Source of the DNA: Bacteroidales bacterium H4
GTDB lineage: Bacteria > Bacteroidota > Bacteroidia > Bacteroidales > Muribaculaceae
NCBI GenBank assembly: GCA_001701165.1
Contig: DAAP01000023.1
Span: forward strand, 62,001 to 126,000
DNA length: 64,000 nucleotides
Direction of reading: 5' to 3'
Below, piece after piece: positions 27,024-37,436 of the stretch (the first letter of the stretch is position 1; every line of letters starts with the position of its first letter). The notes under the pieces are model-generated. The model was given only the letters and a program-made list of their open reading frames with translations. It made no database searches and had not been told where the DNA came from. Made by a program: the position numbers and the translations under genes.

Positions 27024-28169
27024 CTAAATCTGCATTGCAGCCACCTCGGCAAATGCCTCGGCGATGTGTTGTATATCCCGATCGGAGATAGAGGCGTTGA
27101 GCGACAAGCGAAGCCGCTCGGTGCCCGGCGGCACAGTGGGCACCCTTATAGGAAGACACAGCACCCCCCGGAGTTTCAGTGCCTTGGACAGTCTGACGGC
27201 GCGTGCCGCATCTCCTATTATTATAGGGATAATGTGCGATGGCGACACTTCGTGCATAGCCAGACCGGAGGCATTGACAGCAGAAGCCACGTCCCGGCAC
27301 ACTGATTCGAGATGACGACGACTGTCCTCCATGTCTACCGACCGACGTATGACATAGGCACTCCATCGAGCTGACAGGGGCGGCAGAGCAGTGGAGAAAA
27401 CCAACGAACGCGCAGCATTGACCATATACTCGCGCAACGTTTCCGAAAGAATGGCATAGGCACCTTGCGAGGCCAAGGCCTTACCCAACGTGCCCACAAG
27501 TATATCTACATCGTCAAGATACGGCACGGCCAATCCCAGCCCGCAAGGACCGCACACGCCCACTGCATGTGCTTCGTCTATATAAAGCAATGCGTTGGGG
27601 TGCAATCGTTTGGATGCCACCAACGCAGCAATATCAGAGCGGTCACCATCCATGGAGAACACGGATTCGGAGACGATGAGCACACGTGCATACTCTCCGC
27701 CGAATTTACGTAAAAGCATCTCTAAATGCCCATAATCGTTGTGAGCATAACGCATAAATCGGGCGCCACTTAGCCGCATTCCATCGATAATAGAAGCGTG
27801 CACCAAGCGGTCGGCAAGTATCAGCGTATGCTTGTCGCCCAAGGCGGCAATCATTCCCGTATTGGCGTGGTAGCCACTATTGAACAATAACGCAGGCTTA
27901 CCATACAGCCCGGCCAACAGTTCTTCCAACTCTTCATACTGACGCTGGTGCGTAGCCAGTAGACGTGAGGCACTGGCCGTGAGCATAAAATCTTCATCAT
28001 CAAGGCTTTCCCGAAAACTGCGTCGCAATTTGACATCCCCGGCAATGCCGAGGTAGTCGTTGGACGTCAAATCGAGGACGTCTTCGCCTGTCGCAGCGGT
28101 GTCATGCGGGATAGTCCGCAGGTTGCCGCTGTCTGCAAGGTGTTGCAAGGTCTTTTCTATCGTCTTCAC
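27024..28169 (-). CDS. bioF: 8-amino-7-oxononanoate synthase-type PLP enzyme
   Basis: 381 residues. Alpha-oxoamine synthase fold: NDYLG near residue 40, SGYHAN at ~98-103, DEAHAVG at ~198-204 and the PLP lysine in GTLGK at 230. It condenses pimeloyl thioester with alanine in biotin synthesis. The close homologue 2-amino-3-ketobutyrate ligase is excluded mainly by context: bioA lies 10 nt upstream. No other bio gene is in the window. Confidence 0.88.
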   Translation of the reverse strand: MKTIEKTLQHLADSGNLRTIPHDTAATGEDVLDLTSNDYLGIAGDVKLRRSFRESLDDEDFMLTASASRLLATHQRQYEELEELLAGLYGKPALLFNSGYHANTGMIAALGDKHTLILADRLVHASIIDGMRLSGARFMRYAHNDYGHLEMLLRKFGGEYARVLIVSESVFSMDGDRSDIAALVASKRLHPNALLYIDEAHAVGVCGPCGLGLAVPYLDDVDILVGTLGKALASQGAYAILSETLREYMVNAARSLVFSTALPPLSARWSAYVIRRSVDMEDSRRHLESVCRDVASAVNASGLAMHEVSPSHIIPIIIGDAARAVRLSKALKLRGVLCLPIRVPTVPPGTERLRLSLNASISDRDIQHIAEAFAEVAAMQI

Positions 28170-28179
28170 GGCAAAACGT

Positions 28180-29484
28180 TTACGGTAAAGTCCTCACAAT
28201 GTCCACCATAGTATCCGTAAGGAAAGCCAATTGAGCATCCTCAATCACGTATGGCGGCATGACGTAAACATTGCGTCCGAAGGGACGTATCCACACACCA
28301 CGCTCGACGCAGATCTTCTGAAACTCGCCGACGTCCACAGGGTTACACATTTCGATGACCCCTATAGCACCCAATGTGCGCACATCGGAGACATTGGGCA
28401 GAGTACGCGCGGGTGCAAGATGACGAGAGATAATCTCGTTGATTCGAGCTATACGTGCATGCATGTCCTGACTATTGAGAAGACGCAACGAGGCCACGGC
28501 AATGGCACAGGCCAATGGATTACCCATAAACGTGGGCCCGTGCATCAGCACTCCGGCTTCACCGCGACTGATGGTGTCGGCCACATCCTTAGTAGTAAGC
28601 ACAGCACTCATAGTAAGATAGCCGGCAGTCAGTCCCTTGCCTATACACATAATATCCGGTACAACTCCGGCATATTCCGAGGCAAAGAAGCGTCCGGTGC
28701 GCCAGAATCCGGTGGCAATTTCGTCAAAAATGAGGTACACGCCATACCTATCACAAAGTTTGCGTGCCTGACGCAGATATTCTGGATGGTAAAACCACAT
28801 ACCACCGGCACCCTGAACGATAGGTTCGAGTATGAGTGCAGCAATCTCGTTGTGGTGTTCTTCGAACACCTTTTGCAATGGTTGGATGTCGCAGGCGTCC
28901 CATTCGCCGTCAAAGCGCGATTTGGGCGATGGCACGAAATAGCGTATAGGCAGCGATGTACCGAAAGCGGTATGCATTCCGGTGACCGGGTCGCACACGC
29001 TCATGGCATTCCAAGTATCTCCATGATAGCCGCGGCGTATGGTCACAAAATTGGTCTTGCCGTGATTGCCGCTGCGCGATATGGCGGCCTGTACAGCCAT
29101 CTTCATAGCCACTTCCACAGCCACGCTGCCGCTATCGGCATAGAATATATTATTCATACCCTCGGGTGCAACTTTCAAGAGCATTTTGCCCAGCGTGATG
29201 GCCGGGTCATGTGTCAGGCCGCCGAACATTACATGGCTCATATGAGAAAGCTGCTCGGTAGCAGCGGCATTTATTACCGGATTGTTATATCCGTGAATGG
29301 CGCACCACCACGAAGACATTCCGTCCACAAGTTCGGTGCCGTCAGACAGCGTGATGACGCATCCGTTGGCATGGTCTACCTTGTAGGTAGGCAGAGGATC
29401 TATGGTCGAAGTATACGGATGCCATAAGTGAAGGCGATCCCAGTCGCTATGTACTGAAGACTCGCCCGAAGTGTATGTTGTCAT
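28180..29484 (-). CDS. bioA: Adenosylmethionine-8-amino-7-oxononanoate aminotransferase
   Basis: 434 residues. Class III aminotransferase that makes 7,8-diaminopelargonate with SAM as donor. Signatures: WHPYTS near residue 21, [52 protein letters not shown] and PLP lysine K283 in GKGLTAGYL. It precedes bioF in the same operon and supplies biotin, needed by the MmdC carrier encoded downstream. Confidence 0.95.
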   Translation of the reverse strand: MTTYTSGESSVHSDWDRLHLWHPYTSTIDPLPTYKVDHANGCVITLSDGTELVDGMSSWWCAIHGYNNPVINAAATEQLSHMSHVMFGGLTHDPAITLGKMLLKVAPEGMNNIFYADSGSVAVEVAMKMAVQAAISRSGNHGKTNFVTIRRGYHGDTWNAMSVCDPVTGMHTAFGTSLPIRYFVPSPKSRFDGEWDACDIQPLQKVFEEHHNEIAALILEPIVQGAGGMWFYHPEYLRQARKLCDRYGVYLIFDEIATGFWRTGRFFASEYAGVVPDIMCIGKGLTAGYLTMSAVLTTKDVADTISRGEAGVLMHGPTFMGNPLACAIAVASLRLLNSQDMHARIARINEIISRHLAPARTLPNVSDVRTLGAIGVIEMCNPVDVGEFQKICVERGVWIRPFGRNVYVMPPYVIEDAQLAFLTDTMVDIVRTLP

Positions 29485-29557
29485 ATTCTATATTGCCCTC
29501 ATGGGCTGAATTATTGTGCCGTTAGTTTTATTGCGTCCGGGAATAAAAGTCCGAATG

Positions 29558-30328
29558 TCAAAATGTATATCCCAGACGGAACGAGAAAGCAAGGTTGTGG
29601 ACATTCACATCAAGCACGCCATAATTGCGTGCCACGTCCCTAAAGCCGTAGCGCATGACAGCCTTGAGCGTCCAATGATGCAAGTACTGCAATCCGGTGG
29701 AGAGGTGTATGCCGACATCATTACGGCCGATGCCGTTGAGTATCGGCGTGTCAGCGTTGTAATACGCATGGTCGTACCGAGTGCGCGTCACCTGCTGCTG
29801 CCCCAACTGATTGACCGCCGCAGTATAGGATGTAATGCGAGTACGGCCGCCGGTGCCAAAGCTGAGGTACATGCCGCCCTCGTTTGTCCAGACGATACGC
29901 GACCCCAAATTGAAGCGTAGAGACACGTATATCGGAATTTCGAAAGCGCGGTATGTATTACGACAATATAATGTACTGACCGTATTGGGCTCGGAATTGA
30001 TGACAGTCATTGCCCACGAGTTGTTGCTGATTACGAAATCGGCACCGGTACCTATAGCTATATAGCGACGCAAAGGCACTTCGACAGTTGCGCCAAAGGC
30101 ACTTTGCAGCCCTGAGGAGAGATGGAAGTCTGCACATCCGGGCACGGCGGAAGCATAGTTTTGGATTTGGGTGGAGACTCCCAACCCGACATGTACGCCT
30201 ATATCCAAAGGCTTGGAAGGACGTGACGTATCCATAAATGGATAGCGGTCCTCAGCGAACGCAATGCTTGACCGGCACAACGCCGCAACGGCCAACAGGG
30301 AGATTGCGATGAATTTGCGTATTATCAT
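29558..30328 (-). CDS. PorT-like outer membrane beta-barrel protein
   Basis: 256 residues with signal peptide (FIAISLLAVAALCRSSIAFA). The body alternates polar and hydrophobic residues with aromatic girdles and ends LAFSFRLGYTF, a typical barrel C-terminus. The pattern fits the small 8-10 strand Bacteroidetes barrel family (outer membrane protein beta-barrel/PorT). Specific role unknown. Confidence 0.75.
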   Translation of the reverse strand: MIIRKFIAISLLAVAALCRSSIAFAEDRYPFMDTSRPSKPLDIGVHVGLGVSTQIQNYASAVPGCADFHLSSGLQSAFGATVEVPLRRYIAIGTGADFVISNNSWAMTVINSEPNTVSTLYCRNTYRAFEIPIYVSLRFNLGSRIVWTNEGGMYLSFGTGGRTRITSYTAAVNQLGQQQVTRTRYDHAYYNADTPILNGIGRNDVGIHLSTGLQYLHHWTLKAVMRYGFRDVARNYGVLDVNVHNLAFSFRLGYTF

Positions 30329-30354
30329 ATCTGTTGATTTTGTCGTATGTGGAT

Positions 30355-31419
30355 TTATATTCGGCTGGTAGGCTGTCCTCCGCTACGCATACGTTCTTCT
30401 TCGACAGTGGCGCGAGCCGAATGTGCATGTCTGAACGGATCCTCGGCTGCGCCGCCTATCCCGTGGTCGCCCATGGCTGCCGCATCAATACGGCGCGACA
30501 AGTCATCGCCCTCACGCTGCCCCTCCGGTTTCACCTTCACTTTCATTTGGTCAAAACCGCGTCCGTAGACGCCGTTGACCTTGCCTTGTGTAATAAAAGC
30601 ATTACCATCGACAGACTTGACAATGCGGAAAATGGTGACCGACTCTATTTTGCGGCATACGACAAGTAGCATCTTCACCGGCGACTTACTATACCAACCC
30701 ATGGCATCCACCACAGTACACCCGCGATGGGCATCGTTGTTGATGGCCGTGGCAATCTCGCTCCACCGTGGCGATATTATCGTAAATTGCACTGCCTGGC
30801 GGTTGGTATTGATTACCATATCGGCTACATACGAAATAATGCCGGTCACCATAAGGCCGTATATCACCTTGTTGAGGTCGTGGAACAGGAAGTAGGACGA
30901 TGATATGATAAAAAAATCGGTGCACAACATCGTACGGCCTATTGTCACATTAGATCGCTTGGAAACCATGGCAGCTACGATATCGGTACCGCCGGAAGAC
31001 CCGTTGTGCACAAAAGTAATGCCTATAGCCACGCCTATGATGATGGCTCCAACGGCAATACTCATCGCCGGACTTTGGACCAAAGGCCCGTGTACAGCGA
31101 CAATACGTTCAAAGATTGGCTGGAACAGGCCCACCCACAGCGAAATCATAGTGGCGCCGTAAATGGTCCCTACAACAAATTTGCGTCCCACGATACGGTA
31201 GGCGACTGCGAGGAGAGCAAGATTGCACAGATACTGCGTGATTGCCACAGGTATGCCGGTGCTGAAATACACAAGGGTACCCACACCGGCAAGGCCACCT
31301 ATGACGACCTTGTGCGGCAGTATAAAAGCCGTGAAGCCAAAAGCATACAGCGCCATTCCAAAGGTAATGAAGAAGTAATCCCTTGAATTGCGCCAAAGAT
31401 TGTCGCGCGAAAGTGCCAT
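30355..31419 (-). CDS. YitT family membrane protein with DUF2179 domain
   Basis: 354 residues. The N-terminal ~205 hold five or six hydrophobic segments (FGMALYAFGFTAFILPHKVVIGGLAGVGTLV; GSSGGTDIVAAMV). Residues ~205-295 are a cytoplasmic DUF2179 domain (RGCTVVDAMGWYSKSPVKMLLVVCRK). A ~55-residue charged tail (EGQREGDDLSRRIDAAAMGDHG onward) extends past the usual end of the family. Function unknown; inner membrane transporter-like. Confidence 0.85.
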   Translation of the reverse strand: MALSRDNLWRNSRDYFFITFGMALYAFGFTAFILPHKVVIGGLAGVGTLVYFSTGIPVAITQYLCNLALLAVAYRIVGRKFVVGTIYGATMISLWVGLFQPIFERIVAVHGPLVQSPAMSIAVGAIIIGVAIGITFVHNGSSGGTDIVAAMVSKRSNVTIGRTMLCTDFFIISSSYFLFHDLNKVIYGLMVTGIISYVADMVINTNRQAVQFTIISPRWSEIATAINNDAHRGCTVVDAMGWYSKSPVKMLLVVCRKIESVTIFRIVKSVDGNAFITQGKVNGVYGRGFDQMKVKVKPEGQREGDDLSRRIDAAAMGDHGIGGAAEDPFRHAHSARATVEEERMRSGGQPTSRI

Positions 31420-31473
31420 GGTGTAATATTTTTTTTCGAGTTATAAAACTACATTGTCAGATGTACATTTGTG

Positions 31474-32940
31474 TCATTTGCACAGGTTGAGGTAGTCTTC
31501 AAGCCCCAAGACAATCTTTTCGGCAACCTGACGGCGAAAGGCCGGGTCGGCAAGGCGCTGTTCATCCTCGGGAGAGGTCATGAACATTCCCTCGACAAGT
31601 ATATTGGGGCAAAATGTGGGCGCATTGAGCGAGAAATTGAAGTTGCCGACAACGCCAAAGAGGTCAAGCCCCGTCTGCGTCAGACGCCGTGCAACACACA
31701 TCGCCAAATCACGGTTAAAAGCATGCTTGTACAGCACTGCAGTTCCGGAAACTTTATAGCTGCCGGCGGCATTATTATGCACGCTCACAGCCAAGTCGAT
31801 ATTGCCTTCGCGCCATATCTCCTTGCGACGCGACATCGATGGTCCGTCATCTTCGTAACGAGTCAAGACGGTGCTTGCCCCGCGCTTATGCAGCAAGTCG
31901 CGCACACGCATAACGATATCGAGGTTTACATCTTTTTCGAGCAACCCTGACGGAGAAATAGCACCCGGATTCTCGCCGCCATGTCCGGCATCCAGCCCTA
32001 TAGTCATTCCCTTGAGCGTCAGCTCCGGACGATGACGCACACTAATACGTAAGGTGCTGCCGATGCCGTCATATCCTACTGTATACCCCCACACATGCGA
32101 AGTCTTCAGATATATATACACCCGATACGTGTCCTCTCCTACTTGACGGAAATCGGTATGATCTATGATTCCGAGGTCAAGCGTGCGCTGCGTTATCCAG
32201 TTGGAATTGTCCGTGGCACCAAAGACATCAACGACAATAGCCGATGGGGAACTCTCCGTACTATACCGGTAGGCCAAACGCCTCGGCAAGCCAATGGTTA
32301 CATCATCCGTACGTCCGGTGTTGACAATGCTCCATGACTCAGTATTAACGACACCGGTAGGCGTTGCCATATCTGCCGGGCGGGTCAATCGCTTGGGTAT
32401 ATATGCAATGCGGTCAGAAGCCAAACGCACACAGTACAAACTGCCCTTAGTGCCTATGGCCTCCAGAACAATCTCCGGGTCTATAAATCCCATCTTCGAG
32501 CCGCCGAGACGGTCATCGCCGCTGCCATATTGCAGGAATGCATCTTCAAGTGTCACCACCCGGCGAGGCGAGGCAAACATCATCACCGGAGCTTCATCTT
32601 CTGTAGCTGACCGGAACTCCGCTTGGGATTTTTCGGCGCGGAAGCATTGCTGTGTGTGCGTCGCGCTGGCTCCATCCGAGGTTACGGCCTCCACGCAAAT
32701 ATCGTTAGCTCCGAGCGAAAGGTCCACGGTGGTCGCAAAGGTGCCGGTTTTGTATACTTTCACTGCAATGCCATTGACCGTCACGAATGCTCCGGGGGCG
32801 GTAACTCCGACTATTTCGGCAGTGGCGCGAGTCACGGTGTCACGCGGAGACTCGACTATGCGCAACGCCGGAACACTTCGCGCAGTGGCAGCTTGTCCCA
32901 ACATAATGATTATGGCTGCAACCAAAAGTAATTTGTTCAT
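31474..32940 (-). CDS. N-acetylmuramoyl-L-alanine amidase (Amidase_3)
   Basis: 488 residues with signal peptide. The N-terminal ~300 residues are beta-rich (SH3-like and Ig-like, e.g. GVTAPGAFVTVNGIAVKV). The C-terminal catalytic domain has zinc ligands H320 (DAGHGG), E335 (LEKDVN) and H388 (SVHNN), plus the glutamate in ILVEGMF. It cleaves the amide between MurNAc and the stem peptide in the periplasm, with a role in septal wall splitting or turnover. Confidence 0.9.
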   Translation of the reverse strand: MNKLLLVAAIIIMLGQAATARSVPALRIVESPRDTVTRATAEIVGVTAPGAFVTVNGIAVKVYKTGTFATTVDLSLGANDICVEAVTSDGASATHTQQCFRAEKSQAEFRSATEDEAPVMMFASPRRVVTLEDAFLQYGSGDDRLGGSKMGFIDPEIVLEAIGTKGSLYCVRLASDRIAYIPKRLTRPADMATPTGVVNTESWSIVNTGRTDDVTIGLPRRLAYRYSTESSPSAIVVDVFGATDNSNWITQRTLDLGIIDHTDFRQVGEDTYRVYIYLKTSHVWGYTVGYDGIGSTLRISVRHRPELTLKGMTIGLDAGHGGENPGAISPSGLLEKDVNLDIVMRVRDLLHKRGASTVLTRYEDDGPSMSRRKEIWREGNIDLAVSVHNNAAGSYKVSGTAVLYKHAFNRDLAMCVARRLTQTGLDLFGVVGNFNFSLNAPTFCPNILVEGMFMTSPEDEQRLADPAFRRQVAEKIVLGLEDYLNLCK

Positions 32941-32981
32941 ATTGCAATTAATAGTGACACACCGCTACGGATGCATCTCGG

Positions 32982-34694
32982 TTAGGCCGTGTACAGGTAG
33001 CGCTTGATTGAGCGCTTGGGCGTCTTTTCAAACTCTTCAGGCATAATCACCACCGAGTCTATGCGCTCGAAAGGCGCCAATGTCCCGTTGAGCTTGACAC
33101 GTGCGGCATCAAAAAGCTTGAAGCGCTCGTCTTCGTCCATGATATTGTCGCGTTCGAGTGCGTCCGCATCGGGCACCACAAGTACTTGCAAGTGACCGTC
33201 GCGCTCGACAACGAGGCTTTCGAGAACATAAGGCAACGCGTTGACACGGTCTTCTATGGCCTCGGGATATATGTTTTGGCCGCTGGGACCGAGTATCATG
33301 GTCTTGTAACGTCCACAGATACGAATAGTGCCGCCGTCGTGGTCCACGGTACCCATATCGCCGGTATGCAGCCACCCGTCTTCACTGATGGCATCGGCGG
33401 TTAAGCCGGATTCTTTATAGTAGCCCTGCATGACATTGCGACCGCGCACAAGAATCTCGCCGGGTATATTCTCAGGATCTTCGCTGTTGATGGCCACTTC
33501 CATAATGCCGTCAAGAACATGGCCGCTGGAAGCCGGGCTGAAACGTCGCCATGGAGTGTGCGAAATCAGCGGCGCACATTCGGTCATGCCATAGCCGACT
33601 GTGAACGGAAAACGTATGCGATGCAGAAAAGCCTCGACTTCGCGGCTTATGGGCGCTCCACCGACAATAACCTCCTCGAATTCGCCGCCAAAAGCCTTGA
33701 CCAGACGCTGACGTATCAGTCGGTATATGGTTAAACGCAACCCGGGCACGGCCAAGGCCACGCGAATATGCCGCTTCTGGAGCACAGGGACTATCATGCG
33801 GCGGTAAATTTTTTCGAGAATAAGCGGCACGCATAGTATCAACGACGGGCGCACTTCCGCAAAAGCCTGCAGCAATATGCGCGGCGACGGGGTCTTGCCC
33901 ACCAATGTGATATGGGTTCCGACGGCCAGAGGCACAACCATATCGAAGGCACAACCATAGGCATGAGCCAAAGGCAGGAACGACAGCGCACGAGAGTTAC
34001 GGTAATGCAGCTTGGAACGCACTCCGTAGGCCAAATTGCCGGCCAGATTGTCCAACGAAAGCATCACGCCCTTGCTGAAACCCGTTGTTCCGGATGTGTA
34101 ATTAATGATTGCTGTATGGTCGGCCGGTATGGACAGGTCATACTTGATGTCTTGCGGTCCAAAAGAACCGTGATAAGCATTCTCGAACTCCGTATCCAAT
34201 GCCGCAGCAGCATCTGCAGCATCTGAGTATCCATCCACCTTGCGGCTGTTGGCAAGGCTATAGCTTTCCAACAAGAAAACAGCACAAAGTCCGGGCATAG
34301 CCTCGAAGTCCAAATGCTTATATATGTTCTCGGCCGCAAAAAGCACTCGCGACTCCGAGTGTGTAACTATGTGCTGTATGTCATCATGCGAAAAGTCGTG
34401 CAAAATCGGCACTATGGTGGCGCCATAAGTCACTGCAGCCATAAACACGACTACCCAGGACGCACTATTGCGCCCTACCAGAGCTATCTTGTCGCCACGG
34501 CGTATCCCGATGTGTTTCATCAGCAGGTGAAGTCGCGCTATCTGTGCCGCCATGTCTCCGTAAGTGAGCGCACCGCGACTTTCGCCGTAGTCTGTCAATG
34601 CCGGCAAGTCGAAATTGTCTCGCCAAGCATTCTGATATAATTCTATGACATTGTCAAAATGCATAGAGGATGTATCTTGTGTATCGCTTCGCAT
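32982..34694 (-). CDS. AMP-forming long-chain acyl-CoA synthetase-like enzyme
   Basis: About 570 residues from the ATG at 34692-34694; MHFDNV at 34664 is an alternative. Motifs: INYTSGTTGFSKGVML (P-loop), VGYGMTECAPLIS, DGWLHTGDMG and the C-terminal lysine motif. It activates fatty acids to acyl-CoA via acyl-AMP. Length and motifs match bacterial FadD-like enzymes; chain specificity is unknown. Confidence 0.9.
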   Translation of the reverse strand: MRSDTQDTSSMHFDNVIELYQNAWRDNFDLPALTDYGESRGALTYGDMAAQIARLHLLMKHIGIRRGDKIALVGRNSASWVVVFMAAVTYGATIVPILHDFSHDDIQHIVTHSESRVLFAAENIYKHLDFEAMPGLCAVFLLESYSLANSRKVDGYSDAADAAAALDTEFENAYHGSFGPQDIKYDLSIPADHTAIINYTSGTTGFSKGVMLSLDNLAGNLAYGVRSKLHYRNSRALSFLPLAHAYGCAFDMVVPLAVGTHITLVGKTPSPRILLQAFAEVRPSLILCVPLILEKIYRRMIVPVLQKRHIRVALAVPGLRLTIYRLIRQRLVKAFGGEFEEVIVGGAPISREVEAFLHRIRFPFTVGYGMTECAPLISHTPWRRFSPASSGHVLDGIMEVAINSEDPENIPGEILVRGRNVMQGYYKESGLTADAISEDGWLHTGDMGTVDHDGGTIRICGRYKTMILGPSGQNIYPEAIEDRVNALPYVLESLVVERDGHLQVLVVPDADALERDNIMDEDERFKLFDAARVKLNGTLAPFERIDSVVIMPEEFEKTPKRSIKRYLYTA

Positions 34695-34770
34695 GGTATG
34701 CGTTTTGGGTAATATATAATGATGTGGCATAAGACACAATAAAGCGCCAAACCGCCACAATAATTCTAAA

Positions 34771-35346
34771 TTATTCCTTGTCTAGAGCAGCGATTACGCG
34801 TTCAAAGACTTGGTCGACAGTGCCATCGCCCTTTATGGGCACATACACACCCTCGCCGACATAATAATCGCGCAGGGGTTGTGTCTGCTTATGGTACACA
34901 GCCAGACGCTTGCGTATAGTCCCGGGATTGTCATCGCTGCGTCCCGACTCTTTGCCCCTAAGCACCATACGCTCCATAAGCTGGTCCTCGGGCACTTCAA
35001 GCCCTATGACAGCATGTATTTTCTGACCGCGACGCTTCATCATATCTTTGAGAGCCAGGGCTTGAGGTATCGTGCGCGGGAAACCGTCAAAGATGACGCC
35101 TTCGGCTGTCTTGTCGGGGTTGTTGTCAAGCTCATGCTCGAGTACACGAAGCATCAATTCGTCCGGGATAAGCTGTCCTTGCGAAATATAGCTGTCGGCA
35201 GTGCGGCCCAATTCGGTGCCGCGTGCGATATGGTCGCGAAGGACCTCGCCCGTCGAAATGTGATGCAAATGGTAGCGGTCTATGAGTTTTTCGCTTTGGG
35301 TCCCCTTACCGCTGCCGGGTGCCCCGAAAATTACAAGATTCAGCAT
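34771..35346 (-). CDS. adk: Adenylate kinase
   Basis: 191 residues. P-loop GAPGSGKGTQ at 8-17, AMP-binding HHISTGEVLRDH, VIFDGFPRT and the lid Arg residues. This is the short form without the zinc lid (VLRGKESGRSDDN). It equilibrates ATP and AMP with ADP in the cytoplasm. It follows hpt, likely one transcript. Confidence 0.96.
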   Translation of the reverse strand: MLNLVIFGAPGSGKGTQSEKLIDRYHLHHISTGEVLRDHIARGTELGRTADSYISQGQLIPDELMLRVLEHELDNNPDKTAEGVIFDGFPRTIPQALALKDMMKRRGQKIHAVIGLEVPEDQLMERMVLRGKESGRSDDNPGTIRKRLAVYHKQTQPLRDYYVGEGVYVPIKGDGTVDQVFERVIAALDKE

Positions 35347-35439
35347 TGTCGATTAAGCATGGTTTTTGCGACCCGCAACGCATGGCTCACAGGCACTGTC
35401 GCATGGTCGGAGTGAAGGCCCCTTTATGGAGCCGCTTTT

Positions 35440-35988
35440 TCAGTCAGCGAACTGGCTCTTTAGTACGTATATATCTTGAAGATTACGTGCAAGTCCGTCA
35501 AGATCCAATCCGAAGCCTATGATAAACTTCTTTGGTATCGAGAATCCCACGTAGTCCGGGTGCACGTCTCGTTCGAGCGCATCAGGCTTGAACAGCAGCG
35601 TAGCCACCTTGATTTCTGCAGGTTCGTGTGCACGTAGATCCTTGACCAAGTTATCTATAGTGTTGCCGGTGTCTACAATGTCCTCTACCACGATAACAGT
35701 ACGACCCTTGATGTCTTCGCACAGGCCCAAGACCTCCTTAACAGTTCCGGTGCTGGATGTTCCGCTATAGCTTTGCAAACGAATAAAGCCTATCTCGGCA
35801 TCGCCCTCAAAGGCGCGGAAAAGATCGCTGGCAAAAGGAAAAGCCCCGTTCAGCACACAGACGAACAAGGGCGTTTTTCCTGCGCAATCGCGCGTTATAT
35901 CCTTTCCCAGCTCTTGTATTCGGGCGGAGATCTGGTCTCTGGTGATGTAGGGCTCGAATGTCAGCCCCTGGTATGTCACTTCGTTCAT
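35440..35988 (-). CDS. hpt: Hypoxanthine phosphoribosyltransferase
   Basis: 182 residues from the ATG at 35986-35988; the longer frame to 36171 crosses the promoter. PRPP motif [14 protein letters not shown] and the upstream loop [15 protein letters not shown] (substrate flap) are typical. It salvages hypoxanthine and guanine to IMP and GMP. It sits upstream of adk, grouping purine nucleotide metabolism. Confidence 0.94.
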   Translation of the reverse strand: MNEVTYQGLTFEPYITRDQISARIQELGKDITRDCAGKTPLFVCVLNGAFPFASDLFRAFEGDAEIGFIRLQSYSGTSSTGTVKEVLGLCEDIKGRTVIVVEDIVDTGNTIDNLVKDLRAHEPAEIKVATLLFKPDALERDVHPDYVGFSIPKKFIIGFGLDLDGLARNLQDIYVLKSQFAD

Positions 35989-36021
35989 AGATGATGCGTG
36001 AGCGTATATGTAAAATTTGGG

Positions 36022-36029
36022 CAAAGTTA
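36022..36029 (-). promoter_or_regulatory. -7 box of hpt
   Basis: The minus strand reads TAACTTTG, with a leader of ~30 nt to the hpt start. This supports the short start at 35988. Confidence 0.65.
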
Positions 36030-36168
36030 AGGATTTTTCAGCAAAGAGACAAGGACTAACGCCTTTTATACCTGTTAAATTTTTGCGACCGCGCTTGAAA
36101 ATCCGGATATGATGACGACTTACGCTTATTTCGGTGGACATGGTATTGACCGTGGTCGACAAACACAG

Positions 36169-36202
36169 CACGCCGTACCCGTTTTAGCTCGGGCACGGCG
36201 TG
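36169..36202 (-). terminator. Terminator-like hairpin after mmdB
   Basis: A 13-bp stem (36169-36181 with 190-202) is fully paired in minus-strand RNA if one G-U pair is allowed, while the plus strand has an A-C mismatch there. That bias suits an RNA read leftward. The T-tract is poor. Confidence 0.6.
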
Positions 36203-36228
36203 GTATTTGGAAGTGTTTATGTCGATTA

Positions 36229-37383
36229 TCAGGCGAGGAAGCCCAGGAGGACACCGGCTGCAACAGCCGAACCGATTACACCGGCGACGTTGGGACCCAT
36301 AGCGTGCATCAGCAGATAGTTCTGCGGATCGTATTCCAAGCCGAGGTTATTGGAAATACGTGCACTCATAGGCACGGCGCTCACGCCGGCATTGCCGATG
36401 AGAGGATTGATTTTCTTGCTCTTGGGAAGGAAGATATTGAAAAGCTTGACAAAGAGCACGCCGCTGGAGCTGGCAATGACAAAGGCCATAAAACCGAGGA
36501 AGAAGATGCCCACAGTTTCGATGGTGAGAAATTGCGAAGCCTGAGTGGAGGCGCCCACGGTCATACCGAGCAGAATTGTCACGATGTCAGTCATGGCGTT
36601 GCTGGCAGTCTTGGCCAGGCGTGTGGTGACACCGCATTCGCGCAGCAGGTTACCGAAGAAGAGCATTCCCAACAGGGGAAGTGCGGAGGGCACAACGAAG
36701 CAGGTCAGAAGCATTCCAACGATAGGGAAGATAATCTTCTCGTTCTGAGAGACGGCACGCGCGGGCTTCATGCGGATGAGGCGCTCTTTCTTGGTGGTGA
36801 ATAAGCGCATCAACGGCGGCTGTATTACCGGCACAAGTGCCATGTACGAGTATGCCGATACGGCAATAGCTCCCATCAGGTTGGGGGCAAGTTTGCTGGA
36901 CAGGAATATGGCCGTGGGGCCGTCGGCGCCGCCAATTATGGCGATGGCTCCGGCCTGGTCAGGCGCAAATCCCAAAGCAAGGGCTACCATATAGGCACCG
37001 AAGATACCGAACTGGGCAGCTGCGCCGATAAGCATCAGCTTGGGGTTGGCGATAAGCGCGGAAAAGTCGGTCATGGCACCGATGCCGAGGAAAATCAGCG
37101 GAGGATACCAACCGGCTTTTACGCCGTTGTACAAGATATTGAGCACGGATCCTTCTTCATAGATGCCGATTTCGAGACCGGCACCGGTATTGAAGGGGAT
37201 ATTACCTATGAGTATGCCGAAGCCTATGGGCACGAGCAACAAGGGCTCGAAGTTCTTCTTAATGGCTAACCATATAAAGAACAGTCCGACGGCAAGCATG
37301 ACAAAGTTGCCAATTTCGGCATTGGCAAAACCTGTCAGTTCCCAGAACTGGCTCAGGTTGTTGGACAGAAAGTCACCGAACAT
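36229..37383 (-). CDS. mmdB: Methylmalonyl-CoA decarboxylase beta subunit, Na+-pumping membrane protein
   Basis: 384 residues, ~10 membrane segments. OadB/MmdB family signatures: GFGILIGNIPFN, PPLIFLGIGAMTDFSALIANP, AIIGGADGPTAIFLSS and LLMHAMGPNVAGVIGS. It decarboxylates carboxybiotin and exports Na+. It is the last gene of the mce-mmdA-oadG-mmdC-mmdB order, which identifies the substrate as methylmalonyl-CoA better than sequence alone. Confidence 0.93.
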   Translation of the reverse strand: MFGDFLSNNLSQFWELTGFANAEIGNFVMLAVGLFFIWLAIKKNFEPLLLVPIGFGILIGNIPFNTGAGLEIGIYEEGSVLNILYNGVKAGWYPPLIFLGIGAMTDFSALIANPKLMLIGAAAQFGIFGAYMVALALGFAPDQAGAIAIIGGADGPTAIFLSSKLAPNLMGAIAVSAYSYMALVPVIQPPLMRLFTTKKERLIRMKPARAVSQNEKIIFPIVGMLLTCFVVPSALPLLGMLFFGNLLRECGVTTRLAKTASNAMTDIVTILLGMTVGASTQASQFLTIETVGIFFLGFMAFVIASSSGVLFVKLFNIFLPKSKKINPLIGNAGVSAVPMSARISNNLGLEYDPQNYLLMHAMGPNVAGVIGSAVAAGVLLGFLA

Positions 37384-37436
37384 TTTTCAGAAATTGTAAT
37401 GAATGTTGTTGAGTGCGTATTAAACCTTTCTGTCGA